Positions 24,974 to 34,904 of a DNA stretch of 64,000 nt are shown here, one piece after another (the stretch's first letter is position 1; each line of letters opens with the position of its first letter). The position numbers and the translations under genes were made by a program. Source of the stretch: Niastella koreensis GR20-10 (GTDB lineage Bacteria; Bacteroidota; Bacteroidia; Chitinophagales; Chitinophagaceae); assembly GCF_000246855.1 (NCBI RefSeq), contig NC_016609.1, positions 4,760,744-4,824,743 of the forward strand, written 5' to 3'. The notes under the pieces were generated by a model that was not told where the DNA came from, ran no database searches, and saw nothing but the letters and a program-made list of their open reading frames with translations.

Positions 24974-26365
24974 TCACTCACATACCTTTTTCGTCTTTTC
25001 CTCAAATATTCTTTTTTGTACCTGCAATAAACCAATTACATAGTTTTCTGTATCAACAGGTTCGTTTCTCCTTGAGCGAAATGTTGCAAGCAATTGAATG
25101 TTTTTTATCGTGGTGTCAAACATCCAGGCTTGCTCTATTTTGCAGGACAACGCCTTGATTAAATAATGCTTCGCTTTTTCCTGATTCTTTTTTATAACCT
25201 CCAGTTCAACCAATGTTGCATAATCCCAATAATCTGCCTGTTTATCCTGGCGTTTTAATTTTTGCAGGGTAGAAAATTCAACCACCGGCATTATCCTGGC
25301 CACTTCCTCTGTTTGCCCCGATATTTCAAGTAACGTAACCAGGTTAACCCCCGGATAAAAATCTCTCCAGTCAGCTTCAAATCCCTTACGGTAAGTTTGT
25401 ATAGCCATATCAAGCGCGCTTTCCGCACCCAATTCATCATTTCGCTCAAAAGCCTCCGTAAACTCATCCTTAAATACACGTCCAAGTATGCCAAACGTTT
25501 CACTACTTGGGGGAGGGTTTTCAATGAGCTTATTAAGGACATCTTTTGCTTTCTGGCGCTTTTTATCTCTGTTTAGCGCCAACCCATATTGCTCCTGTAC
25601 CAAAATTGTATTTCGAACATGAACAGGCATATGCTCAATAAATTCTATCATTTTTTGCCACGCACTTACTGCACGATAGGAAAGCATGATATCAATCAAC
25701 ACGCCGGTTTCTTCATTCTTCAGGATAAGCGAGAGGGCAACAGCATCAATAGCATCAACCCGTTCACATGGAGGGAGCGCCCTGGCCTCCGCCAGTTTTT
25801 GTGCAATGTTTCTATTATAAACAACCTGGTTTCTGAAGATCTCTGTTTTTTCGTGCGCAATACTGTTTTGAAAGCGGAGCCCGTTTACCAACTGAAAAAC
25901 AGGACTATCAATTAATTTATCATCTTTGGCTTCGATCAGGAACCTTGTAATGGTTCCCTTTATTTTATCCTCTTCCGGGTTTTCGGGATCATAAGGCAAT
26001 GTGCGAAGCGCATTGGTATCAAATGGCAGCACGGAATCTTTTGCATAAATATTTACAGTGGTATATGGACGGTAAGCATGGCGAATGCCCAGCTCATAAA
26101 AAACATTGGCGTTTAAGCCGGTAAGATCCGCCAACACATATTCAGACAACAAAATACGCTCAAACATAGGTTTGTGTATGATGCCGCCGATAGCCTCATG
26201 GTCAGCACGCACGGGTTCCATGTCGGCATCTGTTACGGCAGGCACAATAAGTTCGTCGTAGATGAGGTCATAATCCATTATCCTGGGCGCCCCATCCTTG
26301 CTGTTTTTAGGGATATAACTTTTTTTACCGTAAGACATTATGATAAAGCATACTGGCTTGCTCAT
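24974..26365 (-). CDS. TPR-S/TRAFs-binding (DUF4071)-type protein with nucleotide-hydrolase-like N-terminus
   Basis: A 463-aa protein. Residues ~1-160 resemble the deoxyribosyltransferase/TIR-like Rossmann domain (CFIIMSYGKKSYI, LIYDELIVPAVTDADMEPVRAD, YVLADLTGLNANVFYELGIRHA). Residues ~180-460 are helical repeats of the DUF4071/TPR-S kind. In comparative genomics such domains belong to nucleotide-centred conflict systems. The start overlaps the patatin stop by 4 bp (26362-26365), so the two are one operon and probably one system. Confidence 0.75.
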   Translation of the reverse strand: MSKPVCFIIMSYGKKSYIPKNSKDGAPRIMDYDLIYDELIVPAVTDADMEPVRADHEAIGGIIHKPMFERILLSEYVLADLTGLNANVFYELGIRHAYRPYTTVNIYAKDSVLPFDTNALRTLPYDPENPEEDKIKGTITRFLIEAKDDKLIDSPVFQLVNGLRFQNSIAHEKTEIFRNQVVYNRNIAQKLAEARALPPCERVDAIDAVALSLILKNEETGVLIDIMLSYRAVSAWQKMIEFIEHMPVHVRNTILVQEQYGLALNRDKKRQKAKDVLNKLIENPPPSSETFGILGRVFKDEFTEAFERNDELGAESALDMAIQTYRKGFEADWRDFYPGVNLVTLLEISGQTEEVARIMPVVEFSTLQKLKRQDKQADYWDYATLVELEVIKKNQEKAKHYLIKALSCKIEQAWMFDTTIKNIQLLATFRSRRNEPVDTENYVIGLLQVQKRIFEEKTKKVCE

Positions 26366-27549
26366 ACGCTGGTTCCATTTAAAAAATTAGCAAAATGTGC
26401 GGCTACATTCACTTGTGTGGCACCTACCGCTTTTCCAATTGTCTGCAGGTCCTGAATATGTTTTACGGAATCCATTTCACGCACTTTGTCGCTGTCTATT
26501 CCGGTAAGCTTTAGATCGGCAAGGCCCTCTTCACTTAAATCGGCATTGTACCGGATATAGCTGAAGTGCCGGTTAGCATCGTTTTCCAGTGGAAGCACCT
26601 TACTATTTTCATCCAATGGAATAAGGTCACCCATTTCACGGTCAATAGGAGCCCCGTAAATGCAACGGCCTACTGTTCTGCAGTTAATATCCTGGTCTAC
26701 CTGCATTGTATACATTAAGTTTGTGGGTATATTTTTCAGTGTATTTACAATGTTGCCATATGCACCGGGGCTTGGCGCCGAACCGGTGCCTACAGAAACA
26801 ATTAATAAATTTTTCTCGCCCGTTTTCCAACCAAGTTTGTAGGGTGCTTGTGTAGCCATCTTGTAAAGCAGGAAAGCCGGATTATTATAGGGTGTTACCC
26901 CACCATCTACGAACACGAATGTTTTTTCGGGGTTACCGGGGTCCCACTGTAATGTTTCAGGTTTGAAATAAGCTGGTGCGGCTGTACTGGCCCTTACCAA
27001 CTGATAAAGCGGAATACGGAGGTTGCAATCAAGGCGTTTCCGGTCGTTATATTTAGCATCCGGATTATTGCTGATCGGCCAGGGAGAATCTGTTGAGCGG
27101 TTCATAGTTACTACAAGCAGCAACGTTTTGAAATCGCCCGAAAGCACGTCGATGTCTTTATCGCCGAAGGTATTTTTCAATTCTTTCAGCAGCGACCCCT
27201 CATTATAAAAGTACTTTACTTTGTTTAACAGGAACGCGGGGTCGAACATCGCTTCGCCCTTATCAATATAAAAATCGAGGAGCTGTTGTACACGCATGCC
27301 CCTGGAAAGCCCCGCTGCAATGATGGCGCCTGTACTGGTTCCACCAATGTAATCGAAGAAGTCGGAGAGCACAAAATCATCTTCTTTATTTAATTCCTTC
27401 TTCAATTTTTGCTCCATATCATGCAGGATCTCAAGAGTGATAATTCCCCTCATGCCACCACCGTCGAGCGAGAGAATTTTACGTTGTCGACCGTTATCTT
27501 TATAACGGTCGTATAAAGTACCCCAATTTTCTATTGAAATGGAAGACAT
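26362..27549 (-). CDS. Patatin-like phospholipase
   Basis: A 395-aa lipid hydrolase. The oxyanion motif is DGGGMRG (29-35), the nucleophile Ser72 is in GGTSTGA, and the dyad Asp215 is in VDGGVTPYNNP. No signal peptide, so cytoplasmic. Patatins of this size (CapV-like) act as membrane-degrading effectors in CBASS-type and other defence systems. No cyclase gene is present here, but TPR-S and SLOG/TIR genes are adjacent, which suggests activation by another nucleotide signal (inference). It is divergent from the SLOG gene across 73 bp. Confidence 0.88.
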   Translation of the reverse strand: MSSISIENWGTLYDRYKDNGRQRKILSLDGGGMRGIITLEILHDMEQKLKKELNKEDDFVLSDFFDYIGGTSTGAIIAAGLSRGMRVQQLLDFYIDKGEAMFDPAFLLNKVKYFYNEGSLLKELKNTFGDKDIDVLSGDFKTLLLVVTMNRSTDSPWPISNNPDAKYNDRKRLDCNLRIPLYQLVRASTAAPAYFKPETLQWDPGNPEKTFVFVDGGVTPYNNPAFLLYKMATQAPYKLGWKTGEKNLLIVSVGTGSAPSPGAYGNIVNTLKNIPTNLMYTMQVDQDINCRTVGRCIYGAPIDREMGDLIPLDENSKVLPLENDANRHFSYIRYNADLSEEGLADLKLTGIDSDKVREMDSVKHIQDLQTIGKAVGATQVNVAAHFANFLNGTSV

Positions 27550-27622
27550 ATTATTTAGTTTAGGTATTTGCAGGAATGCATTACATGTAGAAAATTATTG
27601 AAAACCACTGTACCGGGCTAAG

Positions 27623-28264
27623 GTGTTTTCACGGTATTTTTTGGAGAATCTGCCTTACATTCCTTACCTTTCTTCAACAATTAAGATATTCTTGTCATTT
27701 AATAAAGTCATACTCTGCAGTGGTCATTTAACTGATAAAGCCGACCGGCAAAAACCACGTTTTCCGGAGAAAAAGGTGTCGCTTGTGCAGGAGCAGATAG
27801 CGCATCAACTGGATAAATTAGAAGTGGGTAATAATGACCTGGCTATCTGTGGCGGCGCGAGGGGAAGCGATATTCTTTTTGCGGAGTTATGTGCAGACAA
27901 GGGCGCCCACGTATGGTTAATCATCTCACTCAACGAAGAAGAATTTCTACAGCAGTCTGTTCGCCAACCAGGCACCAACTGGGAACAACGCTTTTATGAG
28001 CTGCGTAAAAAGCCGGAGGTGCAAACCTTTTGGATGAGCGATCTGGAGCCAAATCAATCAAAAGATATTTCCCCTTTTGCTGCAGCCAATATCAAAATGA
28101 TCCAGATGGGGATAGCAGAAACATCCTCTCCCGGCAATCTCTATGCTATTTTAATCTGGGACCAGCAACCAGTGGGCGACGGGCCAGGCGGCACGGCAGA
28201 TTTTGCAGCCAGGGTGAAAGAAGCCGGCGGACAAGTAGCGATAATAAACCCACTGGAGTTATAG
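27623..28264 (+). CDS. SLOG-domain (LOG-like) protein
   Basis: A 213-aa frame from GTG 27623. A TTG at 27692 gives a shorter protein starting just before the domain (FNKVILCSGHLTDK) and may be the real start. The domain shows VILCSGH, then DLAICGGARGSDILFAEL, the nucleotide-binding GGxxG turn of SLOG/LOG proteins, then HVWLIISLNEEEF. SLOG domains bind or cleave nucleotide-derived ligands, and this type is often paired with TPR-S proteins. It is divergent from patatin and convergent with the SLOG-membrane gene. Confidence 0.75.
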   Translation: MFSRYFLENLPYIPYLSSTIKIFLSFNKVILCSGHLTDKADRQKPRFPEKKVSLVQEQIAHQLDKLEVGNNDLAICGGARGSDILFAELCADKGAHVWLIISLNEEEFLQQSVRQPGTNWEQRFYELRKKPEVQTFWMSDLEPNQSKDISPFAAANIKMIQMGIAETSSPGNLYAILIWDQQPVGDGPGGTADFAARVKEAGGQVAIINPLEL

Positions 28265-28265
28265 A

Positions 28266-29393
28266 CTACTTTTCACCCATTAACATCTTACCTGGATCAC
28301 TTTGACCCTTCTTTATCAGTTGTTGCAAAGAATAATCAAAAGCAAGTCCGGCAAGAACCGACACTACCATTGCACAAACAAATTGCACCCGCAGCGCAGT
28401 GAAATCAGTTTTAGCATATGACTCAGGAAACAAAAATCCGGTTTTTTGGATCGATTGGGGGATAAGATAAATAATTGCAAACATGAGTCCGACCAGTACG
28501 CCCAGCAATGGTCCGGTAAATATGTTGAGGGTTTTAGGGGGCTTTGGCGCCAGCAACCTTATTGTAGCGCCCATGCCACCGGCAAGACCCAGGCCGATCA
28601 CACACAAGGCAACATACCGGCCGTCGGACCAGTTTACTACCAGGCCTAAAATAAAACAAGCTAAAAAAACAATGAGGAAAACCAATGCGAGAATCACCTG
28701 TTTTTTGGCCTTCTTTGCGGAAGTCAATTGTTCATCATACAATTGCGCCTTTTTCCTGATATCTTCCCCCAACTCTTTTTCTTTCTTTTTTCTTTCAACT
28801 GCCTTTTCATATTGGTTCGTCAATGATCGCACCAGGTCAACAGGAGAGGCGCCATCCCAACGCCCCATGATCTGCAGGTCTTCGTCACTTATACTTCCGG
28901 GTTTTTTGGACAAATGCTCCCGCCAGATCTTTTGTGCCGCGCCCGGAAACCTTCCCACTGCTACAATCGGAAGATCACAACTCAATGAGATTTGCCCGGC
29001 AATAAGTGCGGATTGTTTGCCCCCCAGCAGCAGAATACCGTCCATCTGAAAAAGCGAACGGTAAAAGGACATCTCCCAGTCAGCGCTTGTATCAGGCTGC
29101 AGATCAAAACAGTTGGGATGATCATTCAAACCATCGAAATCAATGACCATTTCACTCGGGTAAATACATACGATCGACTTATCTTTTATTTCTTTGACAG
29201 TCAGATAACCCTTTACCACATCGTGCTCAATGTAATCCGGCATACTTCCATAAACGGCAAGGGACCAGCCGCGCCTGGCCAATTCTGCGCCAATGTCCTC
29301 AGCTGCCTTGCGCGCCTGGAGTTCAGCATTCGTCATGATCTCCCTTCTGGCACTGCCCACAACAGCTACAATCGGATGTTTCAGGATCTGCAT
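28266..29393 (-). CDS. SLOG-domain membrane protein
   Basis: A 375-aa protein with an N-terminal SLOG/LOG-like domain (~5-150: IVAVVGSARREIM, WSLAVYGSMPDYI, DGILLLGGKQSALIAGQIS). A charged helix (~195-230, rich in Lys/Glu) follows, then four transmembrane helices at about 232-254, 260-281, 293-312 and 334-354. A nucleotide sensor joined to a membrane module fits an effector that permeabilises the membrane, as proposed for SLOG-TM proteins in conflict systems. The direct function is not shown. Confidence 0.8.
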   Translation of the reverse strand: MQILKHPIVAVVGSARREIMTNAELQARKAAEDIGAELARRGWSLAVYGSMPDYIEHDVVKGYLTVKEIKDKSIVCIYPSEMVIDFDGLNDHPNCFDLQPDTSADWEMSFYRSLFQMDGILLLGGKQSALIAGQISLSCDLPIVAVGRFPGAAQKIWREHLSKKPGSISDEDLQIMGRWDGASPVDLVRSLTNQYEKAVERKKKEKELGEDIRKKAQLYDEQLTSAKKAKKQVILALVFLIVFLACFILGLVVNWSDGRYVALCVIGLGLAGGMGATIRLLAPKPPKTLNIFTGPLLGVLVGLMFAIIYLIPQSIQKTGFLFPESYAKTDFTALRVQFVCAMVVSVLAGLAFDYSLQQLIKKGQSDPGKMLMGEK

Positions 29394-29501
29394 ATATTAG
29401 TTTTTTGAGGTCTGTAACCGCATCAATCAGTAAGACTATAAGGTAATTATAGCTGACCGCCCAAAAAACCGTTTTTTCACCCTTTTTATTTGCCAAATTG
29501 C

Positions 29502-31931
29502 TCAGTACTTAAGAATCATTTCCTCCTGCCCATTGCTCACCGTTACTGTTCTTATCGTATGTCCTTCGGGTTCATTTGCCTCGCCCTGCGGATCAAATTT
29601 AGATACCGGCGCCAGCAATGCCTCCATTTCACTGCCGGCCTTCTTCCCTCCTATTGTCAATTCGCCCTCACCAAAACCATGCAATGCCAGCTTTGTGTAT
29701 TTGAATTCAGATACATAAGCACCTTCTACTTTCCCCAGTACAATCTGCCGCGAAGCAGGATCATACGTAATACGGCGGCGATAGTAGTCGCCCTTCTCAT
29801 AATTATAACTCGAGCCATCATCTTCATAGTACATGAACTGGCTACCCGAACCTCCTGCATACACATGCAGCACCAGCGTATCGGAAGGTTTTTCCCCGGT
29901 ATGCTGTACCAGGGATTGCATGGGCACAATGCTGCCTGCTTTCACATACACCGGCAGTTTCGACATCGTAAGTGGTAATGCTAATTCCTGACCACCTTTT
30001 ATCAGCTGATCGGTATACAGATCGTACCAGCTCCCGGCAGGGAAATAAATGTTCCCAAAGCCTTCCGCCCCGGTAAATGGCGCTACCATAAAGGCGCGCC
30101 CATACATATACTGGTTCTCGAAAGCGGAACGATAAATCGCGGCATCATCAGTATAGTCCAACGCCAGGGTTCGCATCAATGGCAATCCGTTTTGCGTGGC
30201 TTCGTAAAAGTTTGAATAGGCATAGGGCAGCAAGCGGTAGCGAAGCGAAATATAGTTCCTCACTATCTCCAAAGCCTGCTCGCCATACGACCAGGGTTCG
30301 CTGGATTTGGTATTCACCGCGGTATGGTTTCGCATATATGGATTGAATGAACCTACCTGCATCCAGCGCACATATAACGGTACAGATGCACCGCCGGTAA
30401 AACCACCCACATCCATTCCGGTAAAAGGCACACCGGCCAGCCCCAGGTTATACAATAACCGAACACCCAACAGCATGTGATCTTCTTCCGCCCGGTTATC
30501 GCCCGTCCAAATGGCGCTGTAGCGCTGCAGACCGGCATATCCGCTGCGTGTCAAAATAAAAGGACGGCGGTTCAATGCCTGTTTATAGCCTTCAAAACTC
30601 GCCCGGGCCATATTCAACGCATACACATTGTGCATTTGCAAATGGGTGGCGGACTCTCCTTCGTTGTTAAATAAAACATTGTCCGGCATCTTCTGCCCCC
30701 AGGTACTGATCTCGTTCATATCATTCCAGATGCCGCTGATGCCGTCACCGGCATATTTACTGATCTCCTTTTCCCACCAGGCGCGTCCTTTTACGCCGGT
30801 AAAATCAGGAAAGGCACACCAGCCGGGCCATACCTGTCCCGTATAATCGGTACTGTCAGGGTATTTTATAAAGGCGCCTGCTTTTTTACCCCGCTCATAC
30901 ACGCCATATCCTTCCTCCTGCTTTATGCCGGGATCAACGATCACCGTTAGTTTAATACCCAGCTGCGCCAGTTTTGCACTCATGGCTGCCGGATCGGGAA
31001 AGCGCTGTTTGTCCCACGTAAACACCTTGTATTTATCCATGTAATGGATGTCGAGCGTAATACCGTCGGCAGGTATCTTTTTCTCCCGTAAGGTTTGCGC
31101 AATGCGCATTACCTCTGTTTCAGGATAATACGAGTAGCGGTTTTGCTGGTAACCCAAACTCCACAAGGGCGGCATTTTCATCCGTCCTGTTAATCCTGTA
31201 TAAGCCGTGATAATATCGGCTACATGGGCGCCCGCAATAAAGTAATAGTTCATTTCGCCGCCATGTGCACCGAATGAAGAAAACCGGTTGTTGCTGGCGC
31301 CGAAGTTGAAATCGGTTTGCCAGCTATTGTCTAAAAAGATGCCGTAACGCAACCCATGATGAATGCCGATGTAAAAAGGAAAGGTGGCATACAAGGGATC
31401 TTTGTCGGTACGGTAGCCGAAGTTATCGGAGTTCCAGTTGGTATACGCACTTCCCCGCTTGTTCAGCCCACCCGTTTTTTCACCCAAGCCTATAAACCGC
31501 TCCCCTTCCTGCAGGTGTTTGTAGGTGGTTACAAACGAGTTGATCCAGGAGGTATTGAGTCCCTGCTCGTCTTCATTGATAACCCGTCCGTCTAAAGTAT
31601 AGAACGCCACATGAAAGGGTTTCCGGGCAATCACCACCTTCAGTGAATCAGTTAACAAGGTGACCGCTTCGGGCGTTTGGTTAACGGCCACATGCGTTGT
31701 TGCAGGCCCATTCACCACCGCATAAGAAAAATCTCTGCCCAGTGCATGCTCACCGAGCCGTACCCGCACTACCGTTGGGCTATATACGGTTACTTCCCCA
31801 ACGGCGTATTGCATAGTGAACAGCAATTGCTGTCCTTTTACTTTAACAGCAGTAACGTTGCCGGCGGGCTGAACCTGTCCAAAATTTTTGCCTGTCAAAA
31901 ACAAACCAATAATAAAAAGATATTTTCTCAT
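29502..31931 (-). CDS. Glycoside hydrolase family 31 (alpha-glucosidase type)
   Basis: An 809-aa secreted enzyme with a signal peptide (YLFIIGLFLTGKNFGQ). The (beta/alpha)8 core has the nucleophile motif GIWNDMNEIS and acid/base region WTGDNRAEEDH. The N-terminal beta domain precedes it, and the C-terminus has a DUF5110-like part (YYEDDGSSYNYEKGDYYRR). It should split terminal alpha-glucosyl residues from maltodextrins. It is the last gene of the starch locus, 10 bp after the GH13 gene, and takes the place held by SusA/SusB-type enzymes in Bacteroides. Confidence 0.92.
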   Translation of the reverse strand: MRKYLFIIGLFLTGKNFGQVQPAGNVTAVKVKGQQLLFTMQYAVGEVTVYSPTVVRVRLGEHALGRDFSYAVVNGPATTHVAVNQTPEAVTLLTDSLKVVIARKPFHVAFYTLDGRVINEDEQGLNTSWINSFVTTYKHLQEGERFIGLGEKTGGLNKRGSAYTNWNSDNFGYRTDKDPLYATFPFYIGIHHGLRYGIFLDNSWQTDFNFGASNNRFSSFGAHGGEMNYYFIAGAHVADIITAYTGLTGRMKMPPLWSLGYQQNRYSYYPETEVMRIAQTLREKKIPADGITLDIHYMDKYKVFTWDKQRFPDPAAMSAKLAQLGIKLTVIVDPGIKQEEGYGVYERGKKAGAFIKYPDSTDYTGQVWPGWCAFPDFTGVKGRAWWEKEISKYAGDGISGIWNDMNEISTWGQKMPDNVLFNNEGESATHLQMHNVYALNMARASFEGYKQALNRRPFILTRSGYAGLQRYSAIWTGDNRAEEDHMLLGVRLLYNLGLAGVPFTGMDVGGFTGGASVPLYVRWMQVGSFNPYMRNHTAVNTKSSEPWSYGEQALEIVRNYISLRYRLLPYAYSNFYEATQNGLPLMRTLALDYTDDAAIYRSAFENQYMYGRAFMVAPFTGAEGFGNIYFPAGSWYDLYTDQLIKGGQELALPLTMSKLPVYVKAGSIVPMQSLVQHTGEKPSDTLVLHVYAGGSGSQFMYYEDDGSSYNYEKGDYYRRRITYDPASRQIVLGKVEGAYVSEFKYTKLALHGFGEGELTIGGKKAGSEMEALLAPVSKFDPQGEANEPEGHTIRTVTVSNGQEEMILKY

Positions 31932-31941
31932 TCTGATAATG

Positions 31942-33837
31942 TTACTGCTTCAGCATTGTATTACTGTAAATATGATACTCACCCGGGGCCAGTGTTATGG
32001 TATAAGGCGTGGCGGTTACCGATACCGTTCCACCTGAAAGATCATCGTACCAGGTACCTGTAAGCGGGAACGCGATAGCCGGTGTTTGAGCCACTACATC
32101 AAAATTGCCCACCACCATTACACTGGTGCCGTCGGACCCCGTGAGCGAAATGGTTTTCACGGCGCCATCCAGCTTATACGAATAATTGGTGGCAGTAAAA
32201 ACGGAGTTTTTCTTTTTCAGGTTTATCAGCTTTGCATAAGTGTTATACAACGCCAGCCGGCTGGCATCTTTCGCGTAGTTCCAGTAAATGGGTTTACTGC
32301 CTGTACGGCCATTGTAGTCGATGGAAACGTCGTACCCCAGTTCTCCAAACTGCCACAGCATTTTTGGGCCGGGAGCAGCCATTTCAAATGCGGCGATCAG
32401 TTGTTGCCGGGCAAGCCCGGTGGCCAGGTCTTTGATCCTGTACGAACCTGAGTAATTGCCATACTGCTCGTTCTTATATTGCAGCCGTTCTTCGTCATGG
32501 CTCTCTATGTATGTCATCAGGTTATATGGAGTAGTAAACCCATGAGAATCGTAGAACATTCGTTTAAGGTCCCATGAACCGCCGGCATCATTATACGACA
32601 TGGTAGCCTGGTTGGCATTCCCGTTCAGGTTATTCCACATAATGGCGCCCAAACCGGCGAGCGCGGCCTCTTCCTGGTCTGCCGCAAAGTGTTCCAGGAT
32701 AATATAAAAGCCGGCATCCAGGCTTTGCATGTATTTGATATATTTTGTCCAGATGGCTACCCGCCCGGCATCATAAGCCGACCAGGCAGCGTCGTTGCCT
32801 GAATTGGTTTGGGTAAAGCCTTTCGACTGGTCGAACCGGAACCCGTCTATATGGTACTCCTGCATCCAGTATTTCAATACATATTCAGTATATGCTACTG
32901 TGGCCGCACTTTCGTGATTTAACTGATAGCCTACTGCATAGGGATGCCTGTTCGTTTCGTTGAACCAGGGATTTTTAGCCGAAGGACTGCCCGATGCAGT
33001 GGCATACATCCGCACCATGGGTGATGAACCAAACTGATCTTCCAGCACTATGTCCTGGATCACGGCTATGCCCCTGGCATGACAGGCATCGATAAAAGCT
33101 TTATATGAATTGGGCGTACCGTAGTATTTATCCAGGGCGAACAGAAAGTTGGTGTTATACCCCCATGAGTCATTGCCTTCGAATTCATTCACCGGCAGCA
33201 ACTCTATTGCATTCACACCCAGGGTGGCCAGGTAATTCAGTGTATCGGTAAGTGTGGCATAGCTGTGGGTAGCTACAAAATCACGCACCAGCAGTTCATA
33301 CACTACCAGGTTTTTAGGATCGGGCCGGGTAAATGAACCCACCTTCCAGGTATAGGCAGCAGGGTTTGCCTGCATTACACTCACCATACCTTTTGCCGCC
33401 GTACCGGAAGGATAAGCTTTCAGGGCAGGATATACGCCGGATGGAATCGCAGCATCGTTATCAGGGTCCAGGATCTTGTGGGTATAAGGATCGGCTACTT
33501 TCAGCGTATCGTCTAGCAGGTATTGATAGGCATATTCTTTGGCCGGGTCAAGATTATCAACCTGCACCCACCAGCGATTGCCGTCGGTTGATTGCGTCAT
33601 GGCAGTGGGCTTCCAGTTATTGAATTCGCCAATCACCGCCACCGTGTTCTTACCCGGTGCATACAAATTGAAAATGGCAGAAGTGCCATTTTTAGTAAAG
33701 GTTACTCCATCCGATGCCCCCGCAGGCACGTCTGCGGTAGCAGGCTGCGTGGCCGTGGTGAGCCCGGAGTTTTTATTGCAGGAAGCAGCACTGCCTGCCA
33801 TAAGGCAAAGCAGTGCGCTGTAAAAGATCCAGTTCAC
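31942..33837 (-). CDS. SusG-like GH13 alpha-amylase lipoprotein with CBM48-like domain
   Basis: A 631-aa protein from GTG at 33837, 11 bp after the SusE stop; upstream codons overlap SusE. The signal peptide ends in a lipobox (AGSAASCNKNS), so it is lipid-anchored. Residues ~45-140 are an E-set/CBM48 unit (NTVAVIGEFNNWKPTAM). The GH13 core shows GFRFDQSKGF (nucleophile Asp), FYIILEHFA (acid Glu) and YIESHDEERL. It probably cuts starch at the cell surface next to SusC/D/E. Confidence 0.9.
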   Translation of the reverse strand: MNWIFYSALLCLMAGSAASCNKNSGLTTATQPATADVPAGASDGVTFTKNGTSAIFNLYAPGKNTVAVIGEFNNWKPTAMTQSTDGNRWWVQVDNLDPAKEYAYQYLLDDTLKVADPYTHKILDPDNDAAIPSGVYPALKAYPSGTAAKGMVSVMQANPAAYTWKVGSFTRPDPKNLVVYELLVRDFVATHSYATLTDTLNYLATLGVNAIELLPVNEFEGNDSWGYNTNFLFALDKYYGTPNSYKAFIDACHARGIAVIQDIVLEDQFGSSPMVRMYATASGSPSAKNPWFNETNRHPYAVGYQLNHESAATVAYTEYVLKYWMQEYHIDGFRFDQSKGFTQTNSGNDAAWSAYDAGRVAIWTKYIKYMQSLDAGFYIILEHFAADQEEAALAGLGAIMWNNLNGNANQATMSYNDAGGSWDLKRMFYDSHGFTTPYNLMTYIESHDEERLQYKNEQYGNYSGSYRIKDLATGLARQQLIAAFEMAAPGPKMLWQFGELGYDVSIDYNGRTGSKPIYWNYAKDASRLALYNTYAKLINLKKKNSVFTATNYSYKLDGAVKTISLTGSDGTSVMVVGNFDVVAQTPAIAFPLTGTWYDDLSGGTVSVTATPYTITLAPGEYHIYSNTMLKQ

Positions 33838-33848
33838 TGATCGGTATT

Positions 33849-34886
33849 TTAGATTTTCACTAAGGTGTATGTCAAAGTGGTGGGGTTGATCGAGATCGTG
33901 TAATTGTCGCCACCCGCTGCAGTTGCCGGGATGGTGATATTGCCGCCACCAGAAGACAGAGTACCCGCACCGGAGCCTGCGCCTAAATTGGTTCCCCAAT
34001 CGTTCTTGAAACGGAATTTGATGGTCTTGGTGCCATCGCTGGTCAGCTTCATGGTTACGTACCAGGAATTGTTTGTTTTGTTAAGATACATCTGGGTGTC
34101 GGTGCTCCAACCGCCGGCCGCATCACCAATAACGCTCCATTGTGGCGTATAAGCCAGGGTGAGCAGATCGGTATTCAATGTTAACAGATAACCACCATTA
34201 CCCGGGGCGGTCAAATTGCCGCCTGATAAACTAACGGTACCTGCTGTTGAACCCTGCCCATAAGCCGCGGTCCAGTTCTTTGCCGTGGTGATCTTAAACC
34301 CGAAATCGCTGCCGGTGAAATTGATAACGCCCGCGTAGATGCCGTTGGAGGTTTCAGAAACCAGGCTATCGGCTGCTGCAGGCGACCATCCCTGGTAGGC
34401 GCCGGGCACATAAACGGAAGAAGCCGCAGAGAAGGGTGTTACCGTTAAGGTAATAGGATCGCTGTACACTGTTACTGTAGACACCGTACTTTTCAGCCGC
34501 ACCAGTACCTGCCCTGCAGCATTTACGGGCAAGCCCAGTTTTAGCGCCAGTGAATTGAGTTTGTAAGTAGAGTATGGCAGCTTAGAGGCCCCGGCATCCA
34601 TGGCCACCCCAACAGCCTTCGCCCAGTTGTCGCCAACGGAATCGAACTGCAGCTCATTGGTAATGGCAGCATCGTAACCAAAGCTGGCGCTTTTAATGGT
34701 AAACAATATGCTGGTATCAGCAACAGTCATCTTCGATACATCCAGCACCACTTTGTTAGCAGAAGCAGTTACCGCCCCGGCTGTGGCATTGCCCATGTAA
34801 GCCAGGGAACCGGTCTTTTTACAGGAGGCCAGCATAAGCACCAAACCGGTACCCAATGCAGTGCAAAGCATAAATATCTTTTTCAT
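33849..34886 (-). CDS. SusE/SusF-like starch-binding outer-membrane lipoprotein
   Basis: A 345-aa lipoprotein (VLMLASCKKTG). Residues ~25-140 are an Ig-like SusE domain. The rest has two carbohydrate-binding repeats: VPGAYQGWSPAAAD with FGFKITTAKNWTAAYG, and WSTDTQMYLNKTN with KFRFKNDWGTNLG. SusE/F proteins hold starch on the cell surface without cutting it. It sits 18 bp after SusD and 11 bp before the GH13 gene. Confidence 0.88.
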   Translation of the reverse strand: MKKIFMLCTALGTGLVLMLASCKKTGSLAYMGNATAGAVTASANKVVLDVSKMTVADTSILFTIKSASFGYDAAITNELQFDSVGDNWAKAVGVAMDAGASKLPYSTYKLNSLALKLGLPVNAAGQVLVRLKSTVSTVTVYSDPITLTVTPFSAASSVYVPGAYQGWSPAAADSLVSETSNGIYAGVINFTGSDFGFKITTAKNWTAAYGQGSTAGTVSLSGGNLTAPGNGGYLLTLNTDLLTLAYTPQWSVIGDAAGGWSTDTQMYLNKTNNSWYVTMKLTSDGTKTIKFRFKNDWGTNLGAGSGAGTLSSGGGNITIPATAAGGDNYTISINPTTLTYTLVKI

Positions 34887-34904
34887 ATGCGATTCAATCG
34901 TTTA

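Noticed and set aside
31942..33999. Longer start for the GH13 lipoprotein at 33999
   Set aside because: It would overlap the SusE gene and place residues before a clear lipoprotein signal; GTG at 33837 is preferred.
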